Positions 31,450-44,111 are shown, numbered from the stretch's first letter. The stretch: 64,000 nucleotides of DNA from Rhynchopus sp. YZ270_cl-10 (GCA_964035575.1 OZ037862.1:992001-1056000); one strand, 5' to 3'. Notes: generated from the sequence alone by a model not told the origin. Numbers and translations: made by a program.

Positions 31450-31830
31450 AACCATTTCACATCACGTTCCGATGTTGAAAAAAACGGCAAACCTCAGGGA
31501 GGCATCTTGGCCGCGGCGTTGTCTGTACTTACCCCTTGCCTACTGTTAAGCAACCAGACCTCCGCCGCCCATTAGGATTAGCCATCCCAGATTTTTTTTT
31601 TTTTCAGTAAAAAAGGAGTGCGGCGTTTCCACCCCAAACCAACCAATAGCAGTTTTATTACCGTTCTCTCTCTTTCACTATCTCTCACATTTCTTTCCTT
31701 TCTCCTATACGAACTCCCAACCCCTTAACACCCTCTCCACATTGCCATCTCACGCCCCACAACCCCCACACCCCACACACCAGGACAAAAACACTCGACA
31801 CAGGGTAGCGCTTCGTACCCCCACCCTACG
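31450..31830. other. Spacer and leader of the polytopic membrane protein gene
   Basis: Contains a T run at about 31591-31604, then a long C/T-rich tract (31660-31780) closing with CACCAG at 31783, 47 bases before the ATG. No coding sequence was recognised. Confidence 0.5.
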
Positions 31831-34800
31831 ATGGCATACCCTGAACAGGAGATGCACGCGATACAGCAGGACGACCCCTATGCGGACGGCACTGCGGCGT
31901 ACGAGGAGGGCTACCCGCAGGAGGCTGCCGCTGCTGCAGGCGAGTACGACGATCCTGCGTACGCTGCTGAGGGCGACGCGTATGCAGACGGCACTGCAGG
32001 CGACGCATATGCCGACGGTGCTGCTGGCGGGTACGAAGATGCCGGGTACCCAGAAGGCGATGCCTACGCCGACGGCGCTGCGGGTGATGCCTACGCCGAC
32101 GGAGGTGCAGACGACGCATACGCAGCTGACGGCGCCTACGCACCAGAAGGCGAGCCCGAAGCCGTAGACGAATGGGGTGAGCCCCAAGAAGAAGCATACG
32201 CAGACGACGCAGCGTACCCCGAAGGCGAGGAAGCTGCTGCCGGCATCGACAACGCATACGGCCAAGACGGCCAATACGACATCCCCGTCGCAGAGGAGGA
32301 GACCTTCAGCGAGCCGGAGGTATACCCCGGGTCCGGCAGTCCTCCCACAGCAGAAGCATTGAGGCAACGCGACGCAGACGACAAAGCAAAAAAGAAGCAA
32401 GAAAAGGAAGAACGGAAAAAAAAGGAAAAAGCCGACAAAAAGGCGAAAAAGGAGAAAGACCGCGAAGACAGGCGTCTCATGGAGGAAGAAGAGTACGAGG
32501 ACAAACGTCGCCGCAGGAAGGAGCGCGGCAACAAGGAGAAGTGGACGTGCTACCGGTACCTCGCGAAGATTGGGCGCACCATCGGGTTTTCAACGTGGTT
32601 CCGCCTGTACGTTCTGCTGTGTTTGTACAGCTCAACTGTGTTTTTCTTCTTTTTGGGGTACCACTACATGCTTGCAGACACCTTCCGTATGGTGGTCCCG
32701 CCTGCCGATAAGAACATCTTCCTTGTCAGCATGTCTTTCTTGGCGCATTTCTTCTGTGTGCTGATCATGACCGCGACCTACATGCACCTGCACTGCAGGC
32801 TCATCGTCTCCTGGCTTGGCACCACACCCGAGACAGCAAACATCCTGTTCCTGCCAAACGGCTACCGCACAGAGGAGAAGGCAATGATGTACAGAGACTT
32901 CCAGCTTGTCGTTCTCGAGATCGCCCTGCTCCTGGTGCCCCTGATCTACTCCATCATGGTTGTGCTCATGAACGGGGAGAGCATCCTCACCTTCGTCGGG
33001 CACTTCTCCTACTGCAGCTTCCTCGTGACCGAGCTCGTCGTGTTCCTCATTTGGCTCTACTTCTGGTGGAGGTCGCTGCGTGCCAAGAACAAGGCATGGC
33101 GCAAGGGAACCCTCGGTGTCAAATCCAACAGAGAGCGCGGACACGACACAGACACTGAATCCGAAGACGAGGACCAGCCCATCAGAAGGTATTGTTCACA
33201 TCAGGAGTGCCTTTTTTTGGATATGAAACACAAACATTCTACAGTAGAAAGAAGCGTCGCAACGACGACGATGACTCTGACGACGACAGTGAGGATGACG
33301 TTCAGCAGTATGTACTTAAACCACCCCCTAGCGGGCCATATTCTGCACAAGAATTACCCTAATTAGACATCAACACAAACTACACTACCCTACACCCAAA
33401 CAGAAGACGCAAGAAGAAGAGGAGCAAGAAGCGTGCTGAGGCTGAGGAGAACGACGGCCAGCTGCGTGTCATGTGGCGCCGCCGCCGTCTTGCAAACCCT
33501 GAGGTGATGTCTGAGTTCGGTGCCGACCTGTACTCGCTGCAGGCGTACATCGTGCATGTCATGATCGGTGTTGTGTGGGTGCTGATCTCGCTGTACCCTA
33601 CGAGCCTCACGATCAACGCATTTGAGTGGGTCGCCATCACCCTCGTGGTCGTCATGGGTGCGCTCGTCATGCTCCGTCTCAACATCTCGAAGACAAAGGC
33701 AAAGCGCATCGCAACCCGCCAGCGCCTTGCCTCCTTCGTGCTCTGGATCGTAGGCGGCATCTTCTCCCTGTTCGCCTTCATTTCCGGGGTAACGACCATC
33801 CCCGCCTTCGGCGCAGTGCTTCTGGTGTCGCTCATCTTCATTCAGTTCTTCACAGTGCGTCGTCATGATATGCACATCCGCGGGCAGGACGAAGCCGGCC
33901 GCATGGTGCTCCCCTACTCGAACAACGAGATGAAGGAGAAGAAGCTGCGTGACAAGCTTGGCAACCCCTCGGTCTGCCTTCCGATGTTCCCTTGCTCGAA
34001 TGTGCTGCGGGCGTGCTTTGGATCTGGATGGTGCCTCGAGAGCGAGCCGATTGACCCTGCAGGCGACACCATGATCTACCAACGCGAGAGTCTGACCAGC
34101 AACAAGCTGATCCCTGTGCAGCGTATGACAGTGCCGATGGACGAGCGCAACGGCACACTCGACAAGATCATCCGACCCAAGGCGCAGCCCGGCTTCAAGC
34201 TCAACAAGAACGACGCCTCAGCCTTCGTCGAGAACGCCAAGGGCAAAGAAAAGCTTGCCCGCGAGGAGTACCTCAACCAGCGTGAGCGTGTCCACCAGGC
34301 GAGCCTCGTGTTCACAACGTGGTACCTCCTCTTCTTCATCGTCGTCGTCGGAATGACCTACGGCTTTGGCGACTGGATGGCAGAGGTCACACCCACCATC
34401 GCCGAGAACGGCGCTGCGTACAAAGGCATCAGAAACTACCCGGTGTGCTCTGCCAGATGGGGACCAGGTCTCACGGTGCAGGACTTTGCACTGCTGAACC
34501 TTATTGTGGAGGCGACAGACGAAATAACGACTATTGAGACGTGGCTGTCGACGTGGTTTAGACAGGACGGGAAGGCACTGCGTTTGAACAATGCTTTTGC
34601 CACGACCACCGATAACTTCGGCGCGCCTGTGAAGTACAACACCTTCTTTGGGTACGACACTGTGGCACGCGCCAACCTGGACCTTGCACCCGACTACGTC
34701 ATCGTGGTGCTCAACGAGCGCGGCTTCGGATCGGAGTGGATGCGCGACGTGGACTACTGGGCGGACGCAGCGCTGTACCAGATCCTTTCTTCGTTCATCC

Positions 34801-35390
34801 CTTTCCTCTCCACATGGCACCTTGAGGACCAGAAGTCATTTGTGAAGGCAACCAGCAACCTCAAGGAGATTATGGACGGGGACAGCAATGTGCTCAAGAA
34901 CGTACTGCTGTACACGAAGAACATTCGGATGAGCCTCTTCAACTTCTGGGGGGGCACCGACGCTGACAAGCAGCTCATCTACGACCGTTTGAAGACCATC
35001 CCACTGTTCATCACCGGAAGCGGGACGCATGGTGGGTGGGCAAGGATGCTCACGAAGCAGCTTGAGGAGGACCTGCCGATGCAGAACAATGCGTCTGTGA
35101 TCACCTTCGGGTCGCCCAACATTCTGCTGACTGAGGAACGTCTCTCCCTCTCGGAAAAGACGCTTACTGACGACATTGCCGTGCAGCCTAGAGGTGGCAT
35201 CCTCTCCATGGTTGACAAGCCAAGCGGTTTCATCCAAGAAACCATGTGCGACAGCGGGAACAGCATCACCACGTGCCAAAGCATCCACAACATCGCATGC
35301 GACCTTCTCCGTTCCTGTGGAGACAGCCTCGGTCGTAAATTTGGCGACTTCAACAGCGACGCGCTCGCTGCACAAACCTGTAAATACTAA
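31831..35390 (+). CDS. Large polytopic membrane protein with repetitive acidic N-terminus, three exons
   Basis: The exons are 31831-33188, 33245-33307 and 33404-35390. The introns open GTATTG (33189) and GTATGT (33308) and close ACAG and AACAG; the phases join to give 1135 residues. Residues 1-150 carry repeats of A-Y-A-D-G; about 185-225 is a very basic/acidic KKEKADKKAKKEK segment. Membrane helices lie at about 258-282, 294-320, 357-380 and 387-416. A highly charged cytosolic link spans the exon junctions (DDDDDSDDDSEDD, then RRKKKRSKKR). Four more helices fall at about 521-625 and one at about 775-799. The last 330 residues look extracytosolic or globular, with LFITGSGTHGG...VITFGSPN (about 1008-1045). 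That layout recalls the nucleophile region of class 3 lipases, but the Gly-X-Ser-X-Gly motif is not present. The family is not recognised. Confidence 0.82.
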
Positions 35391-38300
35391 ATTTTTTTTT
35401 TTGAAAAAAAAAAATAGACTGGAAAAAAAAGGACTCTAACCAAAATCCAGTATTGCTTTTAATTGTTATTTTTTTAAAAAAGGTGTTAAAAAAAGGAGGG
35501 GGAAATATGTGAGGGAGGGAGGGTCCTTTTCTAAAAAATATGGGTGTGTAAAAAAAAATAAATCCCCTTTCTTCCCTCTTCCCCAACTTCTCCCTTCTTC
35601 TCCCCATCCGTACATTTCCCCAAGAGAAACTTAAAACAGTACAACTAATCTAGATGAACGAAAGGAAAAAAAAAAAAATATGCAAAGTCAATGCGAAAGC
35701 GAGAGGAGGGTTCTGTGGAAGCGGCAAGACACAGATCAGTTTTTAAAACTATAACGTAACCAAGAGGGAAATTACATACTGGGTTGGTCACATTTCATCT
35801 TTTCGGATAAAAACTATCGTAATCAATCTTTGTGAGGTAATCAAGCACACGAGACGCGGGTCATCTTTTCCAACTTTTGTTTGTGGACAGATGCAAACGA
35901 AATGTATGTTAGGACTGCATGGTTGGATGTCCACCCCCGGTACAGCCAAGGTACACTGTCACGAGAGGGCTTTGTATTTCAAGTCAACTTTTGTTTTTTT
36001 AGTTCGGATCCCCCGCCCCAGTGTCCACCCCCCCTTTTTTTTTTTCGAAGTTCCCCTGTTGATATTGTCTGCGACACTCATTTCTCCAAAAAAAATTTTT
36101 CTTTTTTTTTTTTTTGCACACGCGGCAATTCAACAAAAAAGGAGCAGAATTAGCAAAAGCTCCCTCCGTCTTGCAGTCTTGGAACACACTCAGGGGAACC
36201 AGGGTGCAGGAAGAACAGCTTATTAACAGCAGCAAGCGAAGGGTTTGGGAGGGTTTCGTTTTTCTTTTTTTTTCTTTTTTTTTTCTTTTGTGCATCCCGA
36301 AACAAAAAACTGAAGTAGAAGGTACCAAATGTTCACACGAACATCGGTTTCACGATATTCACCCACCATTTAAAGGGAAATCACTGAAGATGTCCACCCT
36401 TTTGAATACAACTGTATGATTCTTAGGACTGAAACAGGGTTAATATCAGAAACCAATCTACTGAAGTTTCAACTTGTGCACGAAGCATTTTACTTTTCTT
36501 TTCTACGTTTTGCAAAACACACAACATAAAAAGAAAGATGGGACCATTTTTGTTGATCCCTCACCATATACTATCAATTTATTGATTGCATATGATGAAA
36601 ATACTTTTGTGCAGTACGCTGCTATTCATCCAGATATGAGGATTCACACGGTGGACAGTTTGATGTGGGACAGCGTCAAAAGTGGACGATAATACTGGTT
36701 CAGAATCGCTGTCACTGTGCACGCTCCTTCGGATGTCATGAGTTTTTACCGTTTCCCCCTTCCCCCCTTCATTTGTGCTCCTCTCCACCTTACTTCAGGG
36801 GTTTTCGGGTTTTTTTTTTAGGTCTTTTTGTGTTGAAAAAAAAGAGAGAAAAAATACGGAAAATGAAGCGTGCTATTTGACTTCAATACGAATTCACTTT
36901 CACCAAGGGGGGGTTTTTTATACCACCCAAAATAACGGTTTTGTTTGTACCGTGAAATGCGGATGATGGATGCGATCAACAAAGGAAAATCCAACTATGC
37001 ACAGGACCAAGATTTGTACCGAATTGTTCTGTGCACACGGTGGAGGTCCGCCCATTTTGGGCGGACTCCACCGTGCAGTGAGTAGACTCCAACCTTTTTT
37101 TTTTTTACGCACACTACTTTGTGAGCGGAAAGTGTCACGTCGTTCACTCACCCAACCGTGCTCCGCAACACCACCACCCAACAGGTGATTTTTAGTGTGT
37201 GTGGAAGCGTCAACGCATCAAACAACTACAAGAAGGGGGGTGAGGGAACGACAAGCGACACTTTTTTTTCTAGTTTTGTTTGTTTTCCCCCAAGAAATTC
37301 TCCATTTTGTTCTTTTGTCACCTTCTGGCTGCCACGATACCCCCCATTTTAAAAAAGGACAGTGGAGATTGCACAACTATGTGGCAACACTACCGAGGCA
37401 ACTACACTACTCCAACAATTTATCCAAAAAAAAAAAATAAGTTGAAGATTCGCAGGGCTACACTACTCTGCGTTCCTTTAGTTTAGTATATGAGAGGTTG
37501 CCACCATTTTATTACAGTGCCCTGCGTTCCGCCGAATGAACGGTGAGGCGTTTTGCACTTTTCAACTTCTCTTTTATAAAGCTGTATTTTGTCTTGGTAG
37601 CTACACTGAACCAGCAGAGTATTCAAAAAAAAATACCCTCCACCTCGCGCAGGCTGAAAACAGGGTCCCAAAACGGTTCACTGTGCGAGCCTCATAGATA
37701 AGGAAAACAACAAGGCGGAAATATGCCTGTAAAAAATAAAAAAAGCAAAGGCTTCGGCCCGGACATTGAGTACACGAATCTTTTATCCCAGTAGGTAAAG
37801 GTGGTTCGTCGATACAACAAAAAAAAATATAGTGGAGTTCATCCTCGGGGTGTCTACACTAATACAAAGTTTTCAAAAAAAAAAAAAAAAGACCCCCCCG
37901 TCCCCCCTTGTACTCGTTTCTCCGATTTCCCTAAAGTGTTATACTCTCCCCACTACCTCCCCATTTTTGTGTAAATTTGAGTTTTGTTGGGTGCGGGATT
38001 TATCTATTTTTTTTTTACCAAGCATTGGCAAAGAGGAAACATAGAATCGACGGAAAGGACATTTTGTAAGTAAATTCGGTTCAACAACAACAACAACTAA
38101 AAAGGAGGTGGTTTTTACTAGGTCTGGTAGTGAAATGTGGTTGCTACCACCCCCGGCCACTTCTTGCTGTTGCTCATCTAAAGATTTTTTTTTTTTGAGT
38201 CAGATTTTGCTTCATTCAGTTCGGAGCAGGAGTTTTCTTTTAAAATATTTACAGTGAACCCCCACAGCCAGAGAACTTTTGCATTTGTTTTTGAAGGTGG

Positions 38301-39055
38301 CTAAGCACAGAGAGGCTTAGGTTCATCTTATAAAGTTTTTCTTTTTGATCAAACCTACTATAGTAGGTGTCTTGTCGAGAGAAAAAAAACCCCCCCCCTT
38401 TCCCCGAAAAAACAGCACCAACCAAACTTTGGTTTTCATACTGTTTTTTATCATAATCCACAAATTGCAGAGGTGCATAGCTAATGACCTGTTAAGGTCC
38501 GGCCTCAAAAAATATTTGAGGGGAGTGTGTTCTCCCTTCCGCCGCACCTAGTTTTTCTTTTTTTTTCTTGTTTCTTTCTTTTTCCCATTTTTTCCGTCTG
38601 TCTCTCTGGAAAAACAAACACCAACACATTAGATTTCTTTTTTTTTTTTTTTTTGTTCATTTTATCTCCACCTTCCCCCCAATGTTGCACAAAAAATCAG
38701 TATTCAGTTTTGATTGCCGTACACCCTTCCCCTGGTACGGTCGTTATTTTGTTGAAGATATTTGGGTTTGAGCTCATCCATCTTGTTCAAAAAAAAAATT
38801 TTTTTTTTGAAGAGAAAAAAAACATGCACCAATGTTTTGAGATCGAATTTTAGACTTCTGAAAACTTAGGTATTGGTTTGGACTATTAAATGTACTCTCC
38901 ATTCTTACTTTTTCGAAGCTAAAAAAACAAATCTTTTTTTTTTTTCTCTTCGAAAAATATCGAGAAATAAAGAGAGAAAAAAGAGAGAAAAAAGAGAGAA
39001 CAAAGAGGGAAGTGACACTTTTTTTTTGCACATCTTTTCTGCACCCCATTTCTTT
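35391..39055. other. 3.7-kb gene-poor spacer
   Basis: AT-rich DNA with homopolymer runs. It contains CACGAGAGGGCTTTGTATTT (about 35961), related to 54530 and 58770, and the block 36296-36607 that also occurs at 17329-17640. A stem-loop lies at 37028-37075 (CACGGTGGAG...CTCCACCGTG). Dispersed-repeat pieces occur at 37519-37577 and 38284-38335, and a palindrome ACCTACTATAGTAGGT at about 38351. Short frames are present but none shows codon bias or a recognisable product. Confidence 0.55.
36296..36608. repeat. Second copy of the interior plus terminal repeat of the 15752-17644 element
   Basis: 36296-36607 looks the same as 17329-17640, including the 3' part of the interior and the ~200-bp terminal repeat (36406-36608). 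The right flank differs (GTGCAGTACGCTGC). It is therefore a 3' fragment or a shorter family member about 19 kb away from the first. Confidence 0.8.
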
Positions 39056-39174
39056 CTTCTGCCGTTCCCATGTACATACAATATAAAAAATAGGTCAGCG
39101 TCTTTCCTATGGAATTCTCTGTCCATACCCTGTGGAAGGAAGGTGGCTTTCTGGTTTTTTTTTCAAAGGCATTT

Positions 39175-39215
<41 letters not shown>

Positions 39216-39580
39216 TCTGAGATAGATAGAGAGTACCTAAAAGACCCGCGAAGGGCGAACAGCAATGATGAAAACGGAGAGGAGGGAAGGGGGATACTTT
39301 TATCTCGAAATAGGCGCTACGATGAGGGGGGCGAATGTGGAAGCCGAAACAACCCAAAACAAATTCCAACAAAAAATCTGATGAAGATGGTGTGGTGATT
39401 TGGTGAGGGTAGAGACTGAAACATAAACGGACCCCGGCCAACCAGGACAAAGCCTGAGGAAAATCAAATAAATATTCTGCCAAATAGCAGTGTGCGTGCC
39501 ATGTCAAATCAAAAGGACGGTAGTCTCTATCAAAGATCTCCCAACACGCAGCGAAGCTGCTCCGCTAAAGCGTGTTTCAG
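39056..39580. repeat. Segment duplicated at 44714-45246
   Basis: It consists of a 122-bp unique flank (39056-39177), a (GA)n run, and the B2 and A2 terminal repeats of the first YR element. The same order recurs at 44714-45246 with a longer (GA)n. At the right edge one copy runs on into B1 (39581) and the other into (GA)n. Confidence 0.9.
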
Positions 39581-40020
39581 GGAGATCTGAGATAGATAGA
39601 GAGTACCTAAAAGACCCGCGAAGGGCGAACAGCAATGATGAAAACGGAGAGGAGGGAAGGGGGATACTTTTATCTCGAAATAGGCGCTACGATGAGGGGG
39701 GCGAATGTGGAAGCCGAAACAACCTCCTGACACCGTCACGTAGAATATTTAAACCCGTAGGCCACGAGAGCATCCATCCCAACTACAAACAAAAACACAG
39801 GACCCCCGAGGGCCCAGAAAAAAGGCGGAGTGAACAAAAAACCAATGATACGACACCAAGCCTCAGCGGGCGCAGGCATCCAGAAATAAAACCAAAAGCC
39901 ACTGCAAAAAAAAAAAAAAAAAAAAAAACAGCGGACAAAAAACAGGGCAGGGAAACAGCTTTAATGAAAAGCTGGAAGAAAAAACAGAAGGCAATCTAAA
40001 ATAAGAATAATCTAAGGACA

Positions 40021-41720
40021 TCACTCGTCCGACCACATAAAACCGCCACCGTCGACCACCACGCCGTCCGACGGGGGGTCGGCCCAGTCCTGCCCAGCGG
40101 TACCCCAGCGCGACAGCTCGTCCGCCGGCATACGGTCCGTCGCGATCCAGCGCGACAACATGCCCGCACCCGCCCCGTCAGTGACCCGAAACAGGCGCTC
40201 CAAGACCGTGTTCCCTAACCTGACTGCACAGTGGCCCTTCTCCAGCACAGCAACCACCGCGGCGTTGTCCCCCACCACCAAAATCCTGCGGGCGCCACCA
40301 CGTACAGCATGCAGCACGCCCCAGGCCATCGCCCGCAACTCCAAAATGAAAATATCCTCGACCGTGGACCACGTGCCCCACTTCCTGAAAGCGCGCCCGC
40401 CAGCAAGCGTCCGCACAATAAACCCCCACCCCTCGGGGCACGCGTCCGACCACACCACCGTGTCACACCCCTCCTCCGGCGACAGCTTCCACCTGGGGAC
40501 GCGCCACACATCCGGCACCAATCGCCGCTCCACAAACACACGCAAGTCCGTCCGCATGCCCGCAGAGATCTGCACCTGGTCGTCCCAGTCAATCGCGCCC
40601 GCAGACACCTCGGCGCCCCGCGCACGAATCCACGCCAACATGTCCGGCACCCCGCAGAACCGGTCCCCCATCGCATACGTCGCCCAGATGACGGCCCCGA
40701 TACCTTTCCACACTTCGCGCAGCGAGGGACCCGACGCCGACAGCAATACGTCCATCACGACACGGGCCTTCCGACGCCACTCCCCCGGCAGCCGCATTCT
40801 GCGCCCCCGCAAATCCCACTCAATCCCTGCGTAGGTACACACCTGTACCGGAGTGAGCGTCGACTTCTCGCGGTTCACCTCAGCGCCAACTTCGTCCGCT
40901 CTGCGCAGGAACCCCCGAAGCCGCGCAGACGCCTCACCCGCCGACTTCCCCAAAATGAGGTTGTCGTCTATCCACGCAGCAGCACACACACCCGCCATAT
41001 CCCCGAGAAGCCCCAGCGACGTCTCCTGCGCAATCACCGCCGCCCACGACCACCCCATCGCCATGCGGGTAAGCTGCATGCGACGCGCACCCTGCCGCAC
41101 ACCAAAAAACTGCCCCACCTCCGCGGATAAAGGGAATTGCCAGAAAAACCCTTTAAAATCCGCCACGACTGCATGCGTAGCGCCCCCGCGTAGGATGAGT
41201 TCCGACAGCTCGTATGGTGTAGGGAGGCTGAACTTTGGCGGGGAGTGCATCGCCGTGTTCAACGGCCGTGCGTCAACGATGAGACGCATCTTGCCGTTCG
41301 TCTTCGCCAGCGGAAACACAGACAGCCCACACACCGACGGGAAAGCTCGCTTCTCCGTGCGCAAAACCCCACTACCCACGCACGCCGCCAACATGCCGTC
41401 CTGGAGCTTGGAGGGCGGGCCCGGCATCGACACCCCAGACCCCGTCAGCTGCGCACGGAAAGTCGCAATGTCGTCAAGCATTGCGAACAACCTGGCCTTC
41501 GCCGGTACCAGTCGGCGGAGCGCCCCCAAATCAATCAGACCCGCCGGGAATGAGTCAAGCACCTGCCGCTTCACCCCAGATGGGCCACCCCAGACCCCAG
41601 CGACATCATCCAAGAGCACATGCGGAGGCGCCGCAGACGTCTCAACATCCGCCTCCACCACGTCATCCCCCTCGTCACGCACATACTCCCCCAACGGGTA
41701 CCCGTCCAACCCCCGGAACA
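40021..41720 (-). CDS. Reverse transcriptase-RNase H of YR retrotransposon 1
   Basis: The RT region is recognisable from RLIVDARPLNT, VVADFKGFFWQFPLS, the MAMGWSWA segment and the catalytic box AWIDDNLIL. RNase H follows, with VVWSDACPEGWG, a Glu in LELRAMAWG, VVGDNAAVVAVLEKG and ATDRMPADELSR. The open frame extends upstream into the recombinase region in another frame. The true start was not determined, so the start given is approximate. In this family the product copies the element RNA. Confidence 0.85.
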
Positions 41721-41726
41721 ACCAAC

Positions 41727-42722
41727 CTACAGCGGCCGCTCCTGCAGGACGTCCAGCGTCGAGCGTGCCTTCCTGCGAGCCTCGGGCGCCGTACGCATGA
41801 GGTAACGCACCGTCGTTCTGGATGACGCGTGGCGCAGCGCGTCCCTCAGTCCGTCCACGCTCATCCCCCAGGATTGCAGGGCCTGCGCTGACCCCCTGCG
41901 AAGCGAGTGCGCCCAGGACCCTGCCGGCAGAGCCCCCACCACCCGACGCATGAGGCGCTGGTACTGCGTCTCGGTCGCTGCAAACAACGGCGCGTCCTGT
42001 CCTTCCGCCAAGCGACGCGCGCGTGCCCATTCCACCACGTATTGGGTAAGCGTCCCGGGTGGCAAATACACCACGGGTGTCCAGCTCTTCTGCTGCTTCT
42101 CCTTCAGGGCGACTTCCAGCCCCGTCGCGCCCTCGTCTGTCACCTCCACCAGGTCGCGCACCAGCAGGTATCGTGCGTCCGCCATACGCGCCCGTGCCAT
42201 CCACACCAAGGCCACAAACGCCCGTTCGCGCTCGGCCCCCTCGCGACCGAAAGCCTCGACCACGTCCATCACCGCGTCCACGTCTACCGGCGGCGCCTGA
42301 CTCGGCCTCAGCAACGTCCCGAAACGCGTCAGCGCGCGCTTCACCGCCAGCACCCGGCGCGTGCGGTATCCCGTCTCCCCCTCGGCCGCCAGTGCCTTCA
42401 GCAGCCGCCCGCAGTAGTCGGCCACGGAGAGGGACGACGCTCCGCGCAGGCGACCCCAGACGAACCGAATCAACGTCTGGTCGGGAGGCGTGGTCTCGGT
42501 CTCCCCTTCGGCGAACTGCCGGAACGCTCGGAGCAGCCAGTCGCGGGTGCCTGCTGCTCGGGGCCCCACGTCGAAAGTGTGCGCTTGGTCCCACGGGACA
42601 AGATGGGCCAAAGCGCGCGCGGCCTGCTTGCCGTCGCGGAGGCGGAACACGCAGTCGTCCACCTCCTTCCTCCTCGCCACCCCGAGACCCTTCTTCGGCT
42701 TGCGCAAAGCCTGAAGCAGCAT
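41727..42722 (-). CDS. Tyrosine recombinase of YR retrotransposon 1
   Basis: 331 residues. The catalytic-type constellation is visible: Arg in WMARARMADARYL (about 177-184), Lys in ALKEKQQK (about 207-212), H272-x-x-R275 in HSLRRGSAQ, H298 in ALRHASSRTT and the nucleophile Tyr307. It is predicted to integrate a circular DNA intermediate. It lies between the gag-like gene and RT, with a pyrimidine tract (minus strand, 42766-42832) just ahead of its start. Confidence 0.88.
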   Translation of the reverse strand: MLLQALRKPKKGLGVARRKEVDDCVFRLRDGKQAARALAHLVPWDQAHTFDVGPRAAGTRDWLLRAFRQFAEGETETTPPDQTLIRFVWGRLRGASSLSVADYCGRLLKALAAEGETGYRTRRVLAVKRALTRFGTLLRPSQAPPVDVDAVMDVVEAFGREGAERERAFVALVWMARARMADARYLLVRDLVEVTDEGATGLEVALKEKQQKSWTPVVYLPPGTLTQYVVEWARARRLAEGQDAPLFAATETQYQRLMRRVVGALPAGSWAHSLRRGSAQALQSWGMSVDGLRDALRHASSRTTVRYLMRTAPEARRKARSTLDVLQERPL

Positions 42723-42857
42723 TTCGGAAGAAAACTCGGCGGATGTGTGTTTTGGCGGGGAGGGCCGTGGGGGGGGGGAAGAAAAAACAAGAGGGGGGGG
42801 AGAGGGGGGGGAGGGTGGTGGGAGGGAGAGCGTAACGCGCGCTGCCGCCTGCTCTCG

Positions 42858-44111
42858 TCACTTGCGTTGACCACCGCGCCAATGCCCTCCCCCGCCTCGG
42901 CCTCTGCCACCACCGTTTCCCGGCGCGTACGGCTGCGCGGCCTGGCCCCCCCCGTTGCCACCCCCGTACGCCTGCCCGGCCCGGCCACCCCCGTGCCCGG
43001 ACTTCGCACCACGCCCTGCTGCGTGCGCCGCCGCCACCGCCGCCTGCCGGTCCTTCGGCACGACATCCGCCGTCCAGACCTTGTCGCGGAAGGCGACCGC
43101 ACCCGACCTCCCACAACTCGCCCTCAACTGCCAGAAGGAGATACTGTCATCGAGCTTTCTCAGCACCGCCTCCAAGGGAGCTTGCTGCAGCAACAGACCC
43201 ACCACATCAACGGCGAAGCGGGCCCCGTCCTGCGCGTCGCCGGCCTCGGTAGGCAGGCGCCTCTTCAGGGCCTGCACCAGAGCGTCGGCGCAGTGGTCGG
43301 CGTCGGCGCAAAAATCCACCCAGTGTCTCGGGTTGCGTGCCACCACGTCCACGTCCGTCCCCATAACCGGCTGTTCCACCTGCATAGGCGCCGCTGCCCC
43401 GGTGCCGATCGCCGCCCGTAACTGCGCCAGGAAGTCCGATGCTGCAGCTGCCGGAGGAGGCGCACCACCGTCCCTGACCGCGTTGAGCTGCTGGCACAGG
43501 AGCTCGTGCCGCGCGTCCCCCTCCCGCTTCGCTGCCGCCAACTCCATCATCGCAGCCTCCAGCTGCGCGATCCGCGCGTTGTCCGCCGCCGGCTGCGTCT
43601 GCTGCGGCTGCTGCGGCTGCTGCTCGCGCGGGATGGACGCCTCCGGGCTGTCCTCACGTTGAGGCAAAACCGGCGTCTCGGCGGTGGTGGCGGGGGGGCG
43701 GGATCCGCTGAGGCGGGACCGGGTCTCGGGGTCCCCCAGCACCGTGGACAGCACCGTGAGGGTGCCGACCAGGCGCGTGAGGGACATGCGCTGGCCCTCT
43801 GAGAACATCGCGCTGTTCGCCTCCGTCACCTCCGCCTTGAGGAGGACGAGGATGGCGGACACAATCGCCAACCGCGTCACCTGCCCTGGCCCCTGGACGC
43901 CGGTGTGGCGGGCGACTTCCTTATCCAGGGCCCGCATCGTCCGCGCCAGATCCGCGAACTGGATCTTGCGTCCCACCAGCGCAGGGGAGCCCTCTTCCAC
44001 GCCCAGCGCACGCAGGGCCGCATCCGGAGGCGACCAGTCGTGCTGGCTCGTCGTCTGCGCCTCGAACGCCGCCAACAGCGTAGCACAATCGGTGATGTGT
44101 GCTGTGGCCAT
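42858..44111 (-). CDS. Gag-like protein of YR retrotransposon 1
   Basis: 417 residues from the Met at 44111 (MATAHITDCATLLAAF). The frame is open further upstream into the terminal repeat, but that part is repeat sequence. It has helical segments, a Gln-rich patch (QQPQQPQQTQ) and a Gly/Arg-rich end (GGGRGRGGGGHWRGGQRK) suited to binding RNA. It is identified as Gag-like by position and composition, not by a named domain. Confidence 0.7.
   Translation of the reverse strand: MATAHITDCATLLAAFEAQTTSQHDWSPPDAALRALGVEEGSPALVGRKIQFADLARTMRALDKEVARHTGVQGPGQVTRLAIVSAILVLLKAEVTEANSAMFSEGQRMSLTRLVGTLTVLSTVLGDPETRSRLSGSRPPATTAETPVLPQREDSPEASIPREQQPQQPQQTQPAADNARIAQLEAAMMELAAAKREGDARHELLCQQLNAVRDGGAPPPAAAASDFLAQLRAAIGTGAAAPMQVEQPVMGTDVDVVARNPRHWVDFCADADHCADALVQALKRRLPTEAGDAQDGARFAVDVVGLLLQQAPLEAVLRKLDDSISFWQLRASCGRSGAVAFRDKVWTADVVPKDRQAAVAAAHAAGRGAKSGHGGGRAGQAYGGGNGGGQAAQPYAPGNGGGRGRGGGGHWRGGQRK

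Noticed and set aside
37195-37486. Short plus-strand frames after 37190 as small genes
   Set aside because: They are low-complexity, T/A-run-rich, without acceptor-like signals close to the start, membrane helices or codon bias like the host genes.
41730-43116. Upstream half of the long frame that ends in RT-RNase H of element 1
   Set aside because: It overlaps the recombinase and the end of the gag-like gene in another frame and shows only Arg/Gly-rich low-complexity sequence. RT similarity begins later.
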